Below are positions 21,726-28,407 of a stretch of 35,481 bases of DNA, one piece after another. How positions within the stretch are numbered: the first letter of the stretch is position 1; the number at the start of each line of letters is the position of its first letter. The notes under the pieces are model-generated. The model was not told the origin of the DNA and did not search any database. It was given only the letters and a program-made list of their open reading frames with translations. Position numbers and translations under genes: made by a program. The stretch covers positions 1-35,481 of the IMG/VR virus record IMGVR_UViG_3300031539_000146; one strand, 5' to 3'. Origin of the DNA: a virus.

Positions 21726-22309
21726 TTGGTCGCCCCCTTCCCGCGCCAGCTTTCGCCGGTTATGACCGCGGACGCGCCTTCCTTGACGCGGTCCAGGATA
21801 CGTTCGGACTGGTCCGCCAGCTTGTTCGCCGTCATTACCAGGGGAAGGCGTTCGCGGTATCGGTAGTCAACCAGGGCGTCCAGTTGGGCGTCCCGCCAGG
21901 CGGTTCGGTTATGGGCCCCCAGGTCGTCCAGTATAACCAGGTCGGCTTCCTTCAGGCGCGACCATATTCGGCCGAATTCCTTCCCTTCGGTCAAGACGGC
22001 CTGAAGTTCGTTCAAAAGTTCTTCCGCCTGGTAGTAAAGGACGCGGTCGCCCGCTTCCAGGAACCCCCAGGCGATAAGGTATGCCAGGGTCGTTTTGCCG
22101 ACGCCTGGAATGCCAATGAAAAGAAGAAGCGGCGGGTCAATCCTTCCGACCAGGAAGTTCGTCGCGGTCCGTATCGCTTTTCGGTTGCCTTCGGTTTCCG
22201 TTAGTTCCTTGAACTTCAATCCGCGGCTTATAATCGGGACCCGCGACGCGTGGACGTTGGCTTCGACCCGTTGCTTCCAGTAGAATTCCCGCTTTTCTTC
22301 TTCGTTCAA
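21722..22309 (-). CDS. DnaC/DnaI-like helicase loader ATPase (195 aa)
   Basis: AAA+ ATPase with Walker A GIPGVGKTT (residues 66-74), Walker B LVILDDLG (about 124-131), a sensor-1-like MTANKL (about 158) and an N-terminal helical, charged region suited to binding DnaB. This is the DnaC/IstB-type fold used to load the host replicative helicase at a phage origin. It follows the initiator gene with a four-base overlap. The phage encodes no helicase or polymerase, so it must recruit those of the host. Confidence 0.86.
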   Translation of the reverse strand: MNEEEKREFYWKQRVEANVHASRVPIISRGLKFKELTETEGNRKAIRTATNFLVGRIDPPLLLFIGIPGVGKTTLAYLIAWGFLEAGDRVLYYQAEELLNELQAVLTEGKEFGRIWSRLKEADLVILDDLGAHNRTAWRDAQLDALVDYRYRERLPLVMTANKLADQSERILDRVKEGASAVITGESWRGKGATK

Positions 22310-23163
22310 TTCAACCCCCTTTCCTTCGCCTGGGCGACCAGGTCGTCTTCGGTCGGAAGGAAGGTCGTTTGCCGCGGGAATGTTCGGGACGGTTTTCCCA
22401 TGTCTTCGTTGACGAAGACCATTGAAACGAATTCGCCGCGGGCCCTGACCTTCACTTGCCAGGCGGCCAATATGTCGTCTTCAGAATACCCCCTGGCGAC
22501 CATTCGGTCAATCGCTTTCGCTTCCTTGCCGTAATTCGGTATCGGGTCCTTGTCGGTCTTTTCAGGGTATCCGAATTCGATTTGCATTGAAGCGAATATG
22601 GGCCTGGAATGAAGTTTCGGCGCGCGCCGTTTCTTCTCTGTGCTAATCTCTGAAGGTTGTTTCTGGTTACTCTCTGGTCCCCCGTTTTCGTGCGTAGCTT
22701 GTGCCTGGCCCGATTGTGTCAAGTTGACCGATTGCATAGTGTCAAGTTGACCCTTTCCATTGGGCCATTCTGACACTATGGAAGGTTCATTCTGACACAA
22801 TAGGGAAAGCCGTTCATGGTTCACGCGATACCATTTGGTCCGGTCAATGTTCGACTTATTGAAGCGGCCCGAAATAAGGAAGCCCGCCTTTTCCAGACGC
22901 GCGAATATCCGCTTCAGTGTGCTTGTGGACCAAAGGAAGGAAAACTGTTCGGCCCAGGCGTTGAACGTGTTATACGTCCAGAAGAAGCCTTCCTGGTTGT
23001 TCCGGTCGGCCCGCTGGTTCATTATTACCCAATAATGGACTTGCTGAAGGACCAGGGCTTCGTCAATGCCGTTGAACCCTGGGACGCCCTTCAGTAACCG
23101 CGCCAATTCGGGAATAAGGACCAGGGGCCGTTCGTCATATAGCAAACGGCTTTCGGCCCCCAT
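22306..23163 (-). CDS. Replication initiator with origin inside the gene (285 aa)
   Basis: N-terminal winged-helix region (about residues 15-115: LARLLKGVPGFNGIDEALVL, VHYWVIMN, LKRIFARLEKAGFLI, WYRVN), like phage replication proteins that bind origin DNA. A low-complexity linker (about 120-180) follows. The C-terminal part (GYSEDDILAAWQVKVRARG, about 232-250) is DnaD/RepO-like. The linker coding sequence holds four iterons, as lambda O does. It is followed at once by the helicase loader (O-P order). Start ATG 23163 with AAAGGGGAATAAAAC before it. The initiator role is inferred from fold pattern, gene order and iterons. Confidence 0.82.
   Translation of the reverse strand: MGAESRLLYDERPLVLIPELARLLKGVPGFNGIDEALVLQQVHYWVIMNQRADRNNQEGFFWTYNTFNAWAEQFSFLWSTSTLKRIFARLEKAGFLISGRFNKSNIDRTKWYRVNHERLSLLCQNEPSIVSEWPNGKGQLDTMQSVNLTQSGQAQATHENGGPESNQKQPSEISTEKKRRAPKLHSRPIFASMQIEFGYPEKTDKDPIPNYGKEAKAIDRMVARGYSEDDILAAWQVKVRARGEFVSMVFVNEDMGKPSRTFPRQTTFLPTEDDLVAQAKERGLN
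22712..22802. other. Probable replication origin: four 18-bp iterons
   Basis: Four copies of an 18-bp site with consensus NATWGTGTCARRWTGRCC. Two are direct on the plus strand (22712-22729 and 22735-22752). Two are on the minus strand (22763-22780 and 22785-22802). Starts within each pair are 23 and 22 bases apart, about two helical turns. They fall in the linker region of the initiator gene, and the surrounding sequence is less GC-rich than the rest. This matches the lambda-type origin inside the initiator gene. Confidence 0.8.
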
Positions 23164-23166
23164 GTT

Positions 23167-23895
23167 TTATTCCCCTTTTCCGGAATTCGCTTCCCCCTTG
23201 CCTTCCTCAATATCGAAGGACCCGACGTCCAGGGCCCGAATAAGCTTGTATCCTTCGGCCGACGGTTCCAGGGTTTCCAGGGCCGCGCGGATTTCGAAGG
23301 GTTCCTTCTGGTCGGCGGCCAGGCCGCAATTATGGACGCCGGCGATTACGGCTTCGGTCGGGTTCTTCCCGCGGCCGGCGACCGTTCTTATTTCCCCCGT
23401 CCCGTTGACGACGTACTCAATCAGGACCCCGAACGGCTTTTCTTCTTCGGGAATATGGTTGAAGCCGACCGAATGAATGGCGGACGCGGGCTTTGCCTGG
23501 TCCGGTTCCTGGGTCGCGGTTGGCTTGTCCAGCGCGGGCGTCTTCGCCTTTTCCGCGGCGATTGCCGCCTTCACAATTTCGACCCGCCCGTCCTTCGTGA
23601 ACTTGAAGTCCATTGCCGTTTGCGGGCTTCCGATTGTCGCGAATAATGAACCGTGTGGTTGCTTCAGAAGATTGACCAGGCGGAAGATTTCGTACTGGTC
23701 AACGCGGGAAGTGAACTGGACCCTGATTAAAAGGTTCCCGTCCGCGTCGAAGGCCAGGGCTTGCTTCAGGTCGGTTATGGACGGGAAGTTGATTTCGACC
23801 CGAAGCGATTGAACAACTTCCGTCTTCGCGACGTCGGCCTTCGCCTGGGTCTTCTTCGGTCCTTTGTCGGGCTTGCTTTCGGTATTCTTCGCCAT
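23167..23895 (-). CDS. Unknown protein of the replication operon (242 aa)
   Basis: A Lys-rich N-terminus (about 25 residues) is followed by a beta-rich domain with LRVEINFPSITDLKQALAF and LLIRVQFTSRVDQYEIFRLV, a Pro/Ala/Lys linker (about 120-145), and a second alpha/beta part with GRGKNPTEAVIAGVHNCGL. It ends acidic (EEGKGEANSGKGE). Start ATG 23895 with AAAGGGGGAATATATC before it. It directly precedes the initiator gene. I do not recognise a family; a role in DNA replication or nucleotide metabolism is only suggested by position. Confidence 0.6.
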   Translation of the reverse strand: MAKNTESKPDKGPKKTQAKADVAKTEVVQSLRVEINFPSITDLKQALAFDADGNLLIRVQFTSRVDQYEIFRLVNLLKQPHGSLFATIGSPQTAMDFKFTKDGRVEIVKAAIAAEKAKTPALDKPTATQEPDQAKPASAIHSVGFNHIPEEEKPFGVLIEYVVNGTGEIRTVAGRGKNPTEAVIAGVHNCGLAADQKEPFEIRAALETLEPSAEGYKLIRALDVGSFDIEEGKGEANSGKGE

Positions 23896-23916
23896 GATAT
23901 ATTCCCCCTTTCGGAA

Positions 23917-23952
23917 ATAGAAAAGGACCCCGATTAAAGATTTTCGGGGTCC
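23917..23952 (-). terminator. Rho-independent terminator at the end of the RHH gene
   Basis: Nine-base arms GGACCCCGA/TCGGGGTCC with a ten-base loop, then TTTTCTATTT. The left arm encodes the last residues of the ribbon-helix-helix protein and the stop codon is in the loop. It separates that gene from the replication operon, perhaps leaky. Confidence 0.82.
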
Positions 23953-24149
23953 AGCCTGATTGTTTCGCCGTTGAAGTATCGGGTGAAGTGGTTGTTGACA
24001 AGGGTCGCGACGCCCTTTTCCCCGTAACCCTGGCGAACCGCTTCGTCGTGAAGCTTCTGGTCAATGCCGATATTTATTCGCCAGTTCCGGTTTACTTTGC
24101 CAGGGGCGACTTGCCCCTTCTTATGGGTCGTCTTCGCGTTCGTTACCAT
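23934..24149 (-). CDS. Ribbon-helix-helix transcription regulator (71 aa)
   Basis: After a basic N-terminal tail (KTTHKKGQVAPGKVNR), the segment WRINIGIDQKLHDEAVRQG followed by GVATLVNNHFTRYF fits the beta-strand/helix/helix of Arc/CopG-type proteins (about residues 22-62). These bind operators as dimers. It has its own promoter (24204-24175) and lies between two terminators, so it is transcribed separately. That suits an autoregulated repressor or early/late switch protein. Start ATG 24149 with GAAAGGGGGTTCCCAA before it. Confidence 0.7.
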   Translation of the reverse strand: MVTNAKTTHKKGQVAPGKVNRNWRINIGIDQKLHDEAVRQGYGEKGVATLVNNHFTRYFNGETIRLDPENL

Positions 24150-24174
24150 TTGGGAACCCCCTTTCGTTTTCCTG

Positions 24175-24204
24175 ATTGTAACGCCCCCGTCCCGCCAATG
24201 TCAA
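24175..24204 (-). promoter_or_regulatory. Promoter TTGACA-18-TACAAT for the RHH regulator
   Basis: TTGACA at 24204-24199 and TACAAT at 24180-24175. Transcription would start near 24168, about 20 bases before the ATG. The spacer is GC-rich, unlike the shared spacer of the other early promoters. A run of eight T on the plus strand lies just upstream. Confidence 0.75.
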
Positions 24205-24242
24205 GCCCGAAGCGTCCTTTTTTTTACCCTGGGCGGGACAAA

Positions 24243-24274
24243 GGAAAGGCCGTCTTTTAACCGGCGGCCTTTCC
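24243..24274 (-). terminator. Terminator hairpin closing the early operon upstream of the RHH gene
   Basis: Perfect ten-base arms GGAAAGGCCG/CGGCCTTTCC (24274-24265 and 24252-24243) with a twelve-base loop, followed by TTTGTCC. It lies 23 bases after the stop at 24297 and insulates the RHH promoter. The U-run is short, so efficiency is uncertain. Confidence 0.65.
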
Positions 24275-24296
24275 CCTGGTAAAATAACGCCCTGGG

Positions 24297-25202
24297 TTAT
24301 TCGAACAAGCGTTCGCCTTCCCCGCCGGCCGCGGCGGTCGTTTGCTTTTCGTCCGCCTTCGGCTTGCCTTGAACCTTCGCCGCGCTGATTTCTTGGGCCT
24401 TCTTCCAGGCGGCTTGAAGGTCTTTTATTTCCGTCAAGTCTGTGATACCCAGGGCGACAACCAGGTCGTCACGGGTCACGGGCGGTTCAAGTTTCGCCGC
24501 CCTGGTCAAAAGGTCGCCGGCGTGTTTTATCGGTTCGGCGGCGGGCGGCTTGTCGGTTGATACCGCCGCGGGCTTGTCGGCCGCCTGGCGTTTATCCTGG
24601 GCCGCCTGGGGGGGCTTTGCCGCGGTTGTCGGCGGCGGGGCCAGGTAATTGTCCAGGCCCTTTTCAACCGCCTTCCAATACTTCCCCAGGATACGCTTCC
24701 AGGTTTCTTCGTCAAGCCCGTGTCGTCCCCATTCAGCGGACGGGACCTTCAGAATGTCGGCCAGCCGTTCGCCGACCTGGGCGATTGCCGTTTGCCCTTC
24801 AATGGAAAGCCGCTTCACGCCTTCCAGGACCAGGTCGTCTTCCAGGGACCGGCGTTGATAGCCGCCCCCGCCGCCAGGTTGCTTCCTGGAAACGGGGTTC
24901 CCCTGGTCGTCATATACCTGGACAATGGTCCGGTCGGGCCCGTATTCGCTTTCGGGGCGGGGCCGTTCTTCGACGTCGGCGACAATGGTTGACTTCCCGC
25001 GGACGAAGGTCTTCAATTCCTGGTTGAAGATAGTCATTCGAAGGGGCTTGCCCGCCAGGGGATTGTCGTCCGGAAGGGAAAGGTTGACGGCCTGGACGCG
25101 GTCAAGTGACTTCGTCCCCTGAGAATACGGGACGTCAATTTCGAAGTGGTCAAGCTGAAGTCGTTGTTTCGAAAGTGTCGTTCCTTTCGGTTTGTCGTTC
25201 AT
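24297..25202 (-). CDS. Possible OB-fold/ssDNA-binding-type protein (301 aa)
   Basis: The N-terminal part (KPLRMTIFNQELKTFVRG, then STIVADVEERPRPESEYG, DRTIVQVYDDQGNPVS, about residues 50-108) reads like a beta-barrel nucleic-acid-binding domain. A Gly-rich turn and a helical segment with SIEGQTAIAQVGERLADIL follow. The middle is a Pro/Ala/Lys linker and the C-terminus ends GEGERLFE. Position among replication/recombination genes fits. No firm family match, so the SSB-like idea is inference. The start at 25202 is in a poor ribosome context (GGAAC). Confidence 0.5.
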   Translation of the reverse strand: MNDKPKGTTLSKQRLQLDHFEIDVPYSQGTKSLDRVQAVNLSLPDDNPLAGKPLRMTIFNQELKTFVRGKSTIVADVEERPRPESEYGPDRTIVQVYDDQGNPVSRKQPGGGGGYQRRSLEDDLVLEGVKRLSIEGQTAIAQVGERLADILKVPSAEWGRHGLDEETWKRILGKYWKAVEKGLDNYLAPPPTTAAKPPQAAQDKRQAADKPAAVSTDKPPAAEPIKHAGDLLTRAAKLEPPVTRDDLVVALGITDLTEIKDLQAAWKKAQEISAAKVQGKPKADEKQTTAAAGGEGERLFE

Positions 25203-25203
25203 A

Positions 25204-25947
25204 TCAGTTGACCCCCGTGGAAATAGTCTTCACGACGGCCCGATAAGCGCGGCAACGCGGGTTCGTGCAACGGATAGCGTCACGGTATCGGTTGAAGGCG
25301 GTCCTTTTAAGCGACCGTGTGCATGACGGACAAGCCCCGTAATCGGTTTCGTCCGCCGCAAAGCGCGCGGGGTCCGGACGGGCGATAACGTCTTCCCGCA
25401 TGACGGCGACGTCTTCTTCCTTTTCTTCTTCGGTCCCTTCCGCCCCTTCGTCTTCGTTCAAGTGGACCAGTTCGGCGGGAACCCCGTCGCATTCGTCCTT
25501 CGGACAATCTTCGAAGCATTCCGGATAATCGCGAAGGTGTTCGACGTCGCAAACGCGGGGGCCCGTCGCCGGCTTTTCCCCCTGGTCCCCGCCAGTCTCA
25601 TTCGGACCTTTGTCGCCGGCGTCATGGGCGGCGTCGGGACCTTTCCCCTGGTCCGCGGTCGGGAAGGTTTCGACGTTCGCGTATCCTTTGCATTCGACGA
25701 CGCGGTCGGACCCTTCTTCTTCCCCGAACTTCGGGACCCCTTCGCATTCGCCGAATTCATACGCGCAAGTATCGCAAAGGTTCAAGCCTTCGGACGGCGT
25801 CGGGTCTTCGCCGGCCGGCGGGTCCCCTTTCGGTTGCTGGACCGTGACGGCGGTCGTGGACGGGGCCTTTTGCTGGTTCGATTTGCGGGCGGCTTTTCGG
25901 GCGGCCCTTCTGTTCGCCCTTTCCTGGGTTGATAATGGTTTCGTCAT
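25204..25947 (-). CDS. Cys-rich zinc-ribbon protein (247 aa)
   Basis: Highly basic N-terminus (RANRRAARKAARKSNQQ), a first Cys cluster (LCDTCAYEFGECEG, about 57-70), a second (VCDVEHLRDYPECFEDCPKD, about 132-151), a Glu-rich acidic linker (about 165-185) and a C-terminal ribbon (GACPSCTRSLKRT ... IRCTNPRCRAY). Three probable zinc-binding units separated by disordered charged stretches suggest a nucleic-acid-binding or adaptor protein. Start ATG 25947 with AAGGGGGAAAAGAAC before it. Function unknown. Confidence 0.62.
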   Translation of the reverse strand: MTKPLSTQERANRRAARKAARKSNQQKAPSTTAVTVQQPKGDPPAGEDPTPSEGLNLCDTCAYEFGECEGVPKFGEEEGSDRVVECKGYANVETFPTADQGKGPDAAHDAGDKGPNETGGDQGEKPATGPRVCDVEHLRDYPECFEDCPKDECDGVPAELVHLNEDEGAEGTEEEKEEDVAVMREDVIARPDPARFAADETDYGACPSCTRSLKRTAFNRYRDAIRCTNPRCRAYRAVVKTISTGVN

Positions 25948-25960
25948 GTTCTTTTCCCCC

Positions 25961-27262
25961 TTATGATTTCGTTCGCATTGTGGTTATTCGGTCGTTGTAG
26001 AATTCAACGCCTGGTATCGGGCGTTCGCCCTTCGTGGACCTGGCATGGCTATTCAGAAGGCTTTCGTTCGGAAGCTTCCACTGGTCGTCCAGAAGCTTGA
26101 AGTCAACGACGCGGGCTTTCCAGTTGTCCCGCCCCCCCAGGGTCCCCAGGTCCGTTCGGGTCCGTTCGGGCGGCGGGGCGACTTCTTCAATGGTCCCCAG
26201 GGGAACGTCGAATTCGCCCGTTCCAGTGAAGGCGGCTTCTTCCCTGGCAAGCCTGGTCTTTTCGTCTTCAATCCGCTTCGCTTCCGCGGCCCTGGCGCGC
26301 TGGTCGTTGTCGAACTTCGTTACCTGGGCCCTGGTCAAGCGGTCGGCTTCCAGGACGGGGAACATAATGTCGTTGAACGCCTGGTTGACCAGGTCAAGCT
26401 TCGCCTTCATGGGCCCGACAAGTTCGTCCTTCCTGGCGAACATGGCCTTCTTACAAGTCGCGATAATTGCCAGGTCGTTCGTCGCGGGCTTCAGGTCTTC
26501 GGCCGTGGCAATGACGCGGGCCTTCGCGAACTGAAGAAGCCCCGCGGCTTCCAGGTAAAGCGGAAGCAATTCGGGGGCGGGTTTCCCGACCTGGCGTTCA
26601 ATCGTTACCAGGGCGGGCGGGACGCTTTGTTCGGCCGCCTTTTGTTCGTCCCAAAGTTGTTCGACGTGTTCGCCTTCCGACGGGCCTTCGTCCTGGGGCG
26701 GTTCGGCTTCCGGTTCGGGTTCGGGCTTCTGGTCGAATAGATTGACTTCCTTCACTTCCGCGCCAGCGGCTTCAGCGGCGGCGGCCAGGGAATTCGGTTC
26801 GGGGTCCGCGACCTGGGCGACGGGCGGGGTTTCGGCCGCGGGTAATTCGATTTCAGGGGCGGGCCGGACCATTATCGAACCCGCGGGGATAGTTCGAACG
26901 CGGTCCCTGAAGGCGGCGACTTCCGCTTCGGGGACGTCCAGGGCGGTCACGACGGCTTCGACGTGGCCGTGTTCGGTTGGGGCCTTGACGTGGAAGGCCA
27001 GGCCCAGGGGTTCGGCCGTGAAGTATGAATATTCGCGGCCTTCGGGTTCCCCCGTTTCCCGTTTGATATATCGAACCTTGACGATTGAAACGGGCGCGGC
27101 GGCGGACTGATTGACGTCCACGAAGTCCCCGCGTTTCCCACAATGCGGGCAAGTGACGTTTGACTGGTGTCTTCGAACGGAATTATGTTCCGTGAAGGGT
27201 TGGTGACAATGCGGGCAAGTGTAGTCGAAGGGCTTGTATTCTGGTTCTTCTGGAATTCCCAT
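25961..27262 (-). CDS. Zinc-finger protein with conserved C-terminal phage domain (433 aa)
   Basis: The N-terminus has two zinc knuckles CPHCHQPF and CPHCGKRG (about residues 16-45) with His residues between them. An alpha/beta domain and a long Pro/Glu-rich linker (about 135-205) follow. The C-terminal half is helical (ATCKKAMFARKDELVGPMKA, about 265-285; AEAKRIEDEKTRLAREEAA). It ends with a domain WKARVVDFKLLDDQWKLP ... RPIPGVEFYNDRI. This C-terminal pattern is common in phage recombination-operon proteins of unknown function. Start ATG 27262 with GAAAGGAAGGAAAACAA before it. It has its own promoter and a 5' mRNA hairpin. Confidence 0.65.
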   Translation of the reverse strand: MGIPEEPEYKPFDYTCPHCHQPFTEHNSVRRHQSNVTCPHCGKRGDFVDVNQSAAAPVSIVKVRYIKRETGEPEGREYSYFTAEPLGLAFHVKAPTEHGHVEAVVTALDVPEAEVAAFRDRVRTIPAGSIMVRPAPEIELPAAETPPVAQVADPEPNSLAAAAEAAGAEVKEVNLFDQKPEPEPEAEPPQDEGPSEGEHVEQLWDEQKAAEQSVPPALVTIERQVGKPAPELLPLYLEAAGLLQFAKARVIATAEDLKPATNDLAIIATCKKAMFARKDELVGPMKAKLDLVNQAFNDIMFPVLEADRLTRAQVTKFDNDQRARAAEAKRIEDEKTRLAREEAAFTGTGEFDVPLGTIEEVAPPPERTRTDLGTLGGRDNWKARVVDFKLLDDQWKLPNESLLNSHARSTKGERPIPGVEFYNDRITTMRTKS

Positions 27263-27288
27263 TTGTTTTCCTTCCTTTCGAATAGATT

Positions 27289-27316
27289 TGGGGCCAGGCT
27301 TTGACCCCTGGCCCCA
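27289..27316 (-). promoter_or_regulatory. 5'-leader hairpin TGGGGCCAGG/CCTGGCCCCA
   Basis: Ten perfect base pairs with an eight-base loop, beginning right after the -10 box of the promoter at 27345-27316. It would sit at the very 5' end of the mRNA for the 433-aa protein, where it could stabilise the message or act as an attenuator. No U-run follows. Confidence 0.6.
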
Positions 27317-27345
27317 TTGTATCGCCGTTGTAATGCCCTTGTCAA
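27316..27345 (-). promoter_or_regulatory. Early promoter with shared spacer element (TTGACA-18-TACAAT)
   Basis: TTGACA at 27345-27340 and TACAAT at 27321-27316. The spacer begins AGGGCATTACA, the same eleven bases as in the promoter at 27826-27797 and nearly the same as at 31545-31517. It drives the 433-aa gene and what follows. Confidence 0.8.
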
Positions 27346-27353
27346 GTAGCCGG

Positions 27354-27767
27354 TCAATTCAAGTGGCAACGGATTTCGGGTTCGGTTGAAACGCGGACCT
27401 GAAGTTCGGCCAGGTCTTCGACCAGAAGGTAATGTCGCCCGCGTTCGCCCCGAAGCAAACATTGGGCGTGAAGGTTCGGGTTATTTCGAATTAAGAAAAG
27501 CAACGCTTCGTCTTCTTCCTGGTCTTCGGCGTCGTGATAACGCTTACGGGCCCTTCGGCGTTCCAGGAAGCGGCCGACCAGGTTCCAGCGGGCGGGCGGC
27601 GGACCGCCTGGGGCTTTCGCCCATTCAATCTTCGCGCATTGCTTACAAATGCCGTGTGTCGTCCCCGTCGAACCGTGACCTTCCTTCGTCCCCATATCAA
27701 GTTCGAAGCCGAAGTTCTTCTTATGCCAGGCGCAAACGACTTTCATTGTGGTTTGTTCCTTCTTCAT
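27354..27767 (-). CDS. Small Cys/His protein with HGIC-x2-C motif (137 aa)
   Basis: KVVCAWHKKNFGFELDMG and GTTHGICKQCAKIEW (about residues 9-48) give the C-x2-H ... H-x2-C-x2-C pattern seen in small phage zinc-binding proteins. A Pro-rich turn, a basic helix (RFLERRRARKRYHD) and an acidic helix follow. Start ATG 27767 with AAAGGGGGACCAA before it and a promoter 30 bases upstream. Its stop is only nine bases before the -35 of the next promoter. Unknown function. Confidence 0.66.
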   Translation of the reverse strand: MKKEQTTMKVVCAWHKKNFGFELDMGTKEGHGSTGTTHGICKQCAKIEWAKAPGGPPPARWNLVGRFLERRRARKRYHDAEDQEEDEALLFLIRNNPNLHAQCLLRGERGRHYLLVEDLAELQVRVSTEPEIRCHLN

Positions 27768-27796
27768 TTGGTCCCCCTTTCGTTAGAATGCTATTT

Positions 27797-27826
27797 ATTG
27801 TAAAGCCTGTGTAATGCCCTTGTCAA
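27797..27826 (-). promoter_or_regulatory. Early promoter with shared spacer element (TTGACA-18-TACAAT)
   Basis: TTGACA at 27826-27821 and TACAAT at 27802-27797, separated by 18 bases that begin AGGGCATTACA. It lies in the 79-base gap between the lipoprotein stop and the 137-aa gene. The seventeen bases TTGACAAGGGCATTACA are identical to the promoter at 27345. Confidence 0.82.
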
Positions 27827-27846
27827 TGGGTAGAGGCCCCCATATT

Positions 27847-28407
27847 TCAATCAAGTGGCCCCTGAATGGCGGCGACGAAGGTCCCCGTCCAGTGGTTCGG
27901 GCGGACCTGAACCTTGTTCCGGTTGGTCAATACCTGGACGATTATCCGGTCCAGGCGGGACGTCGCTTCGAAGTCCTGGAAGCCCGCGAACCCGAACCCC
28001 GCGCTTTCGTAATTGTCGGGGCCCAGGACCAGGGCGAAGGGTATCGGTTCGACCAGGTCGTTCAAGGGACCGTGTTCCGGAACCTGGAATTCACAAGGGC
28101 GGCCGTCCTGGAAGACGAAGGTTATCAGAAGACGGTCGAACTTCAGGCCAGGGACCGCGGGGTCCGCCTGGCGTATGGTCCCCGATATGGACCAGGCTTC
28201 GGGCGACCTGGTTTCCTGGAAGCCGGTCACGACGAAGGACGGGACGGCGAAGACCTGGTCTTCCTGGACCGGCGCGGCCGCCAGGTCCGCGAAACGCGGG
28301 GACCCCGCCGGCGGCTTTTCAGTCGCGACGGGGTCGGTCGTTGGTTGGCAACCCAGGGCCCCCATGACAAGCCCCAGGACGGCTATTAAAAGGATTATCG
28401 TTTTCAT
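27847..28407 (-). CDS. Phage-encoded lipoprotein (186 aa)
   Basis: MKTIILLIAVLGLVMGALGC is a lipoprotein signal: a Lys, a hydrophobic core, and a lipobox ALGC with the lipidated Cys at residue 20. The mature part is Pro-rich at first (QPTTDPVATEKPPAG), then a beta-rich domain (SWSISGTIRQ-like, LLITFVFQDGRPCEFQVP, DRIIVQVLTN). Phage lipoproteins made early often block superinfection or DNA injection; others aid lysis. The frame is open upstream to 28575, but the lipoprotein start overlaps the preceding stop (ATGA) and is clearly right. Confidence 0.78.
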   Translation of the reverse strand: MKTIILLIAVLGLVMGALGCQPTTDPVATEKPPAGSPRFADLAAAPVQEDQVFAVPSFVVTGFQETRSPEAWSISGTIRQADPAVPGLKFDRLLITFVFQDGRPCEFQVPEHGPLNDLVEPIPFALVLGPDNYESAGFGFAGFQDFEATSRLDRIIVQVLTNRNKVQVRPNHWTGTFVAAIQGPLD

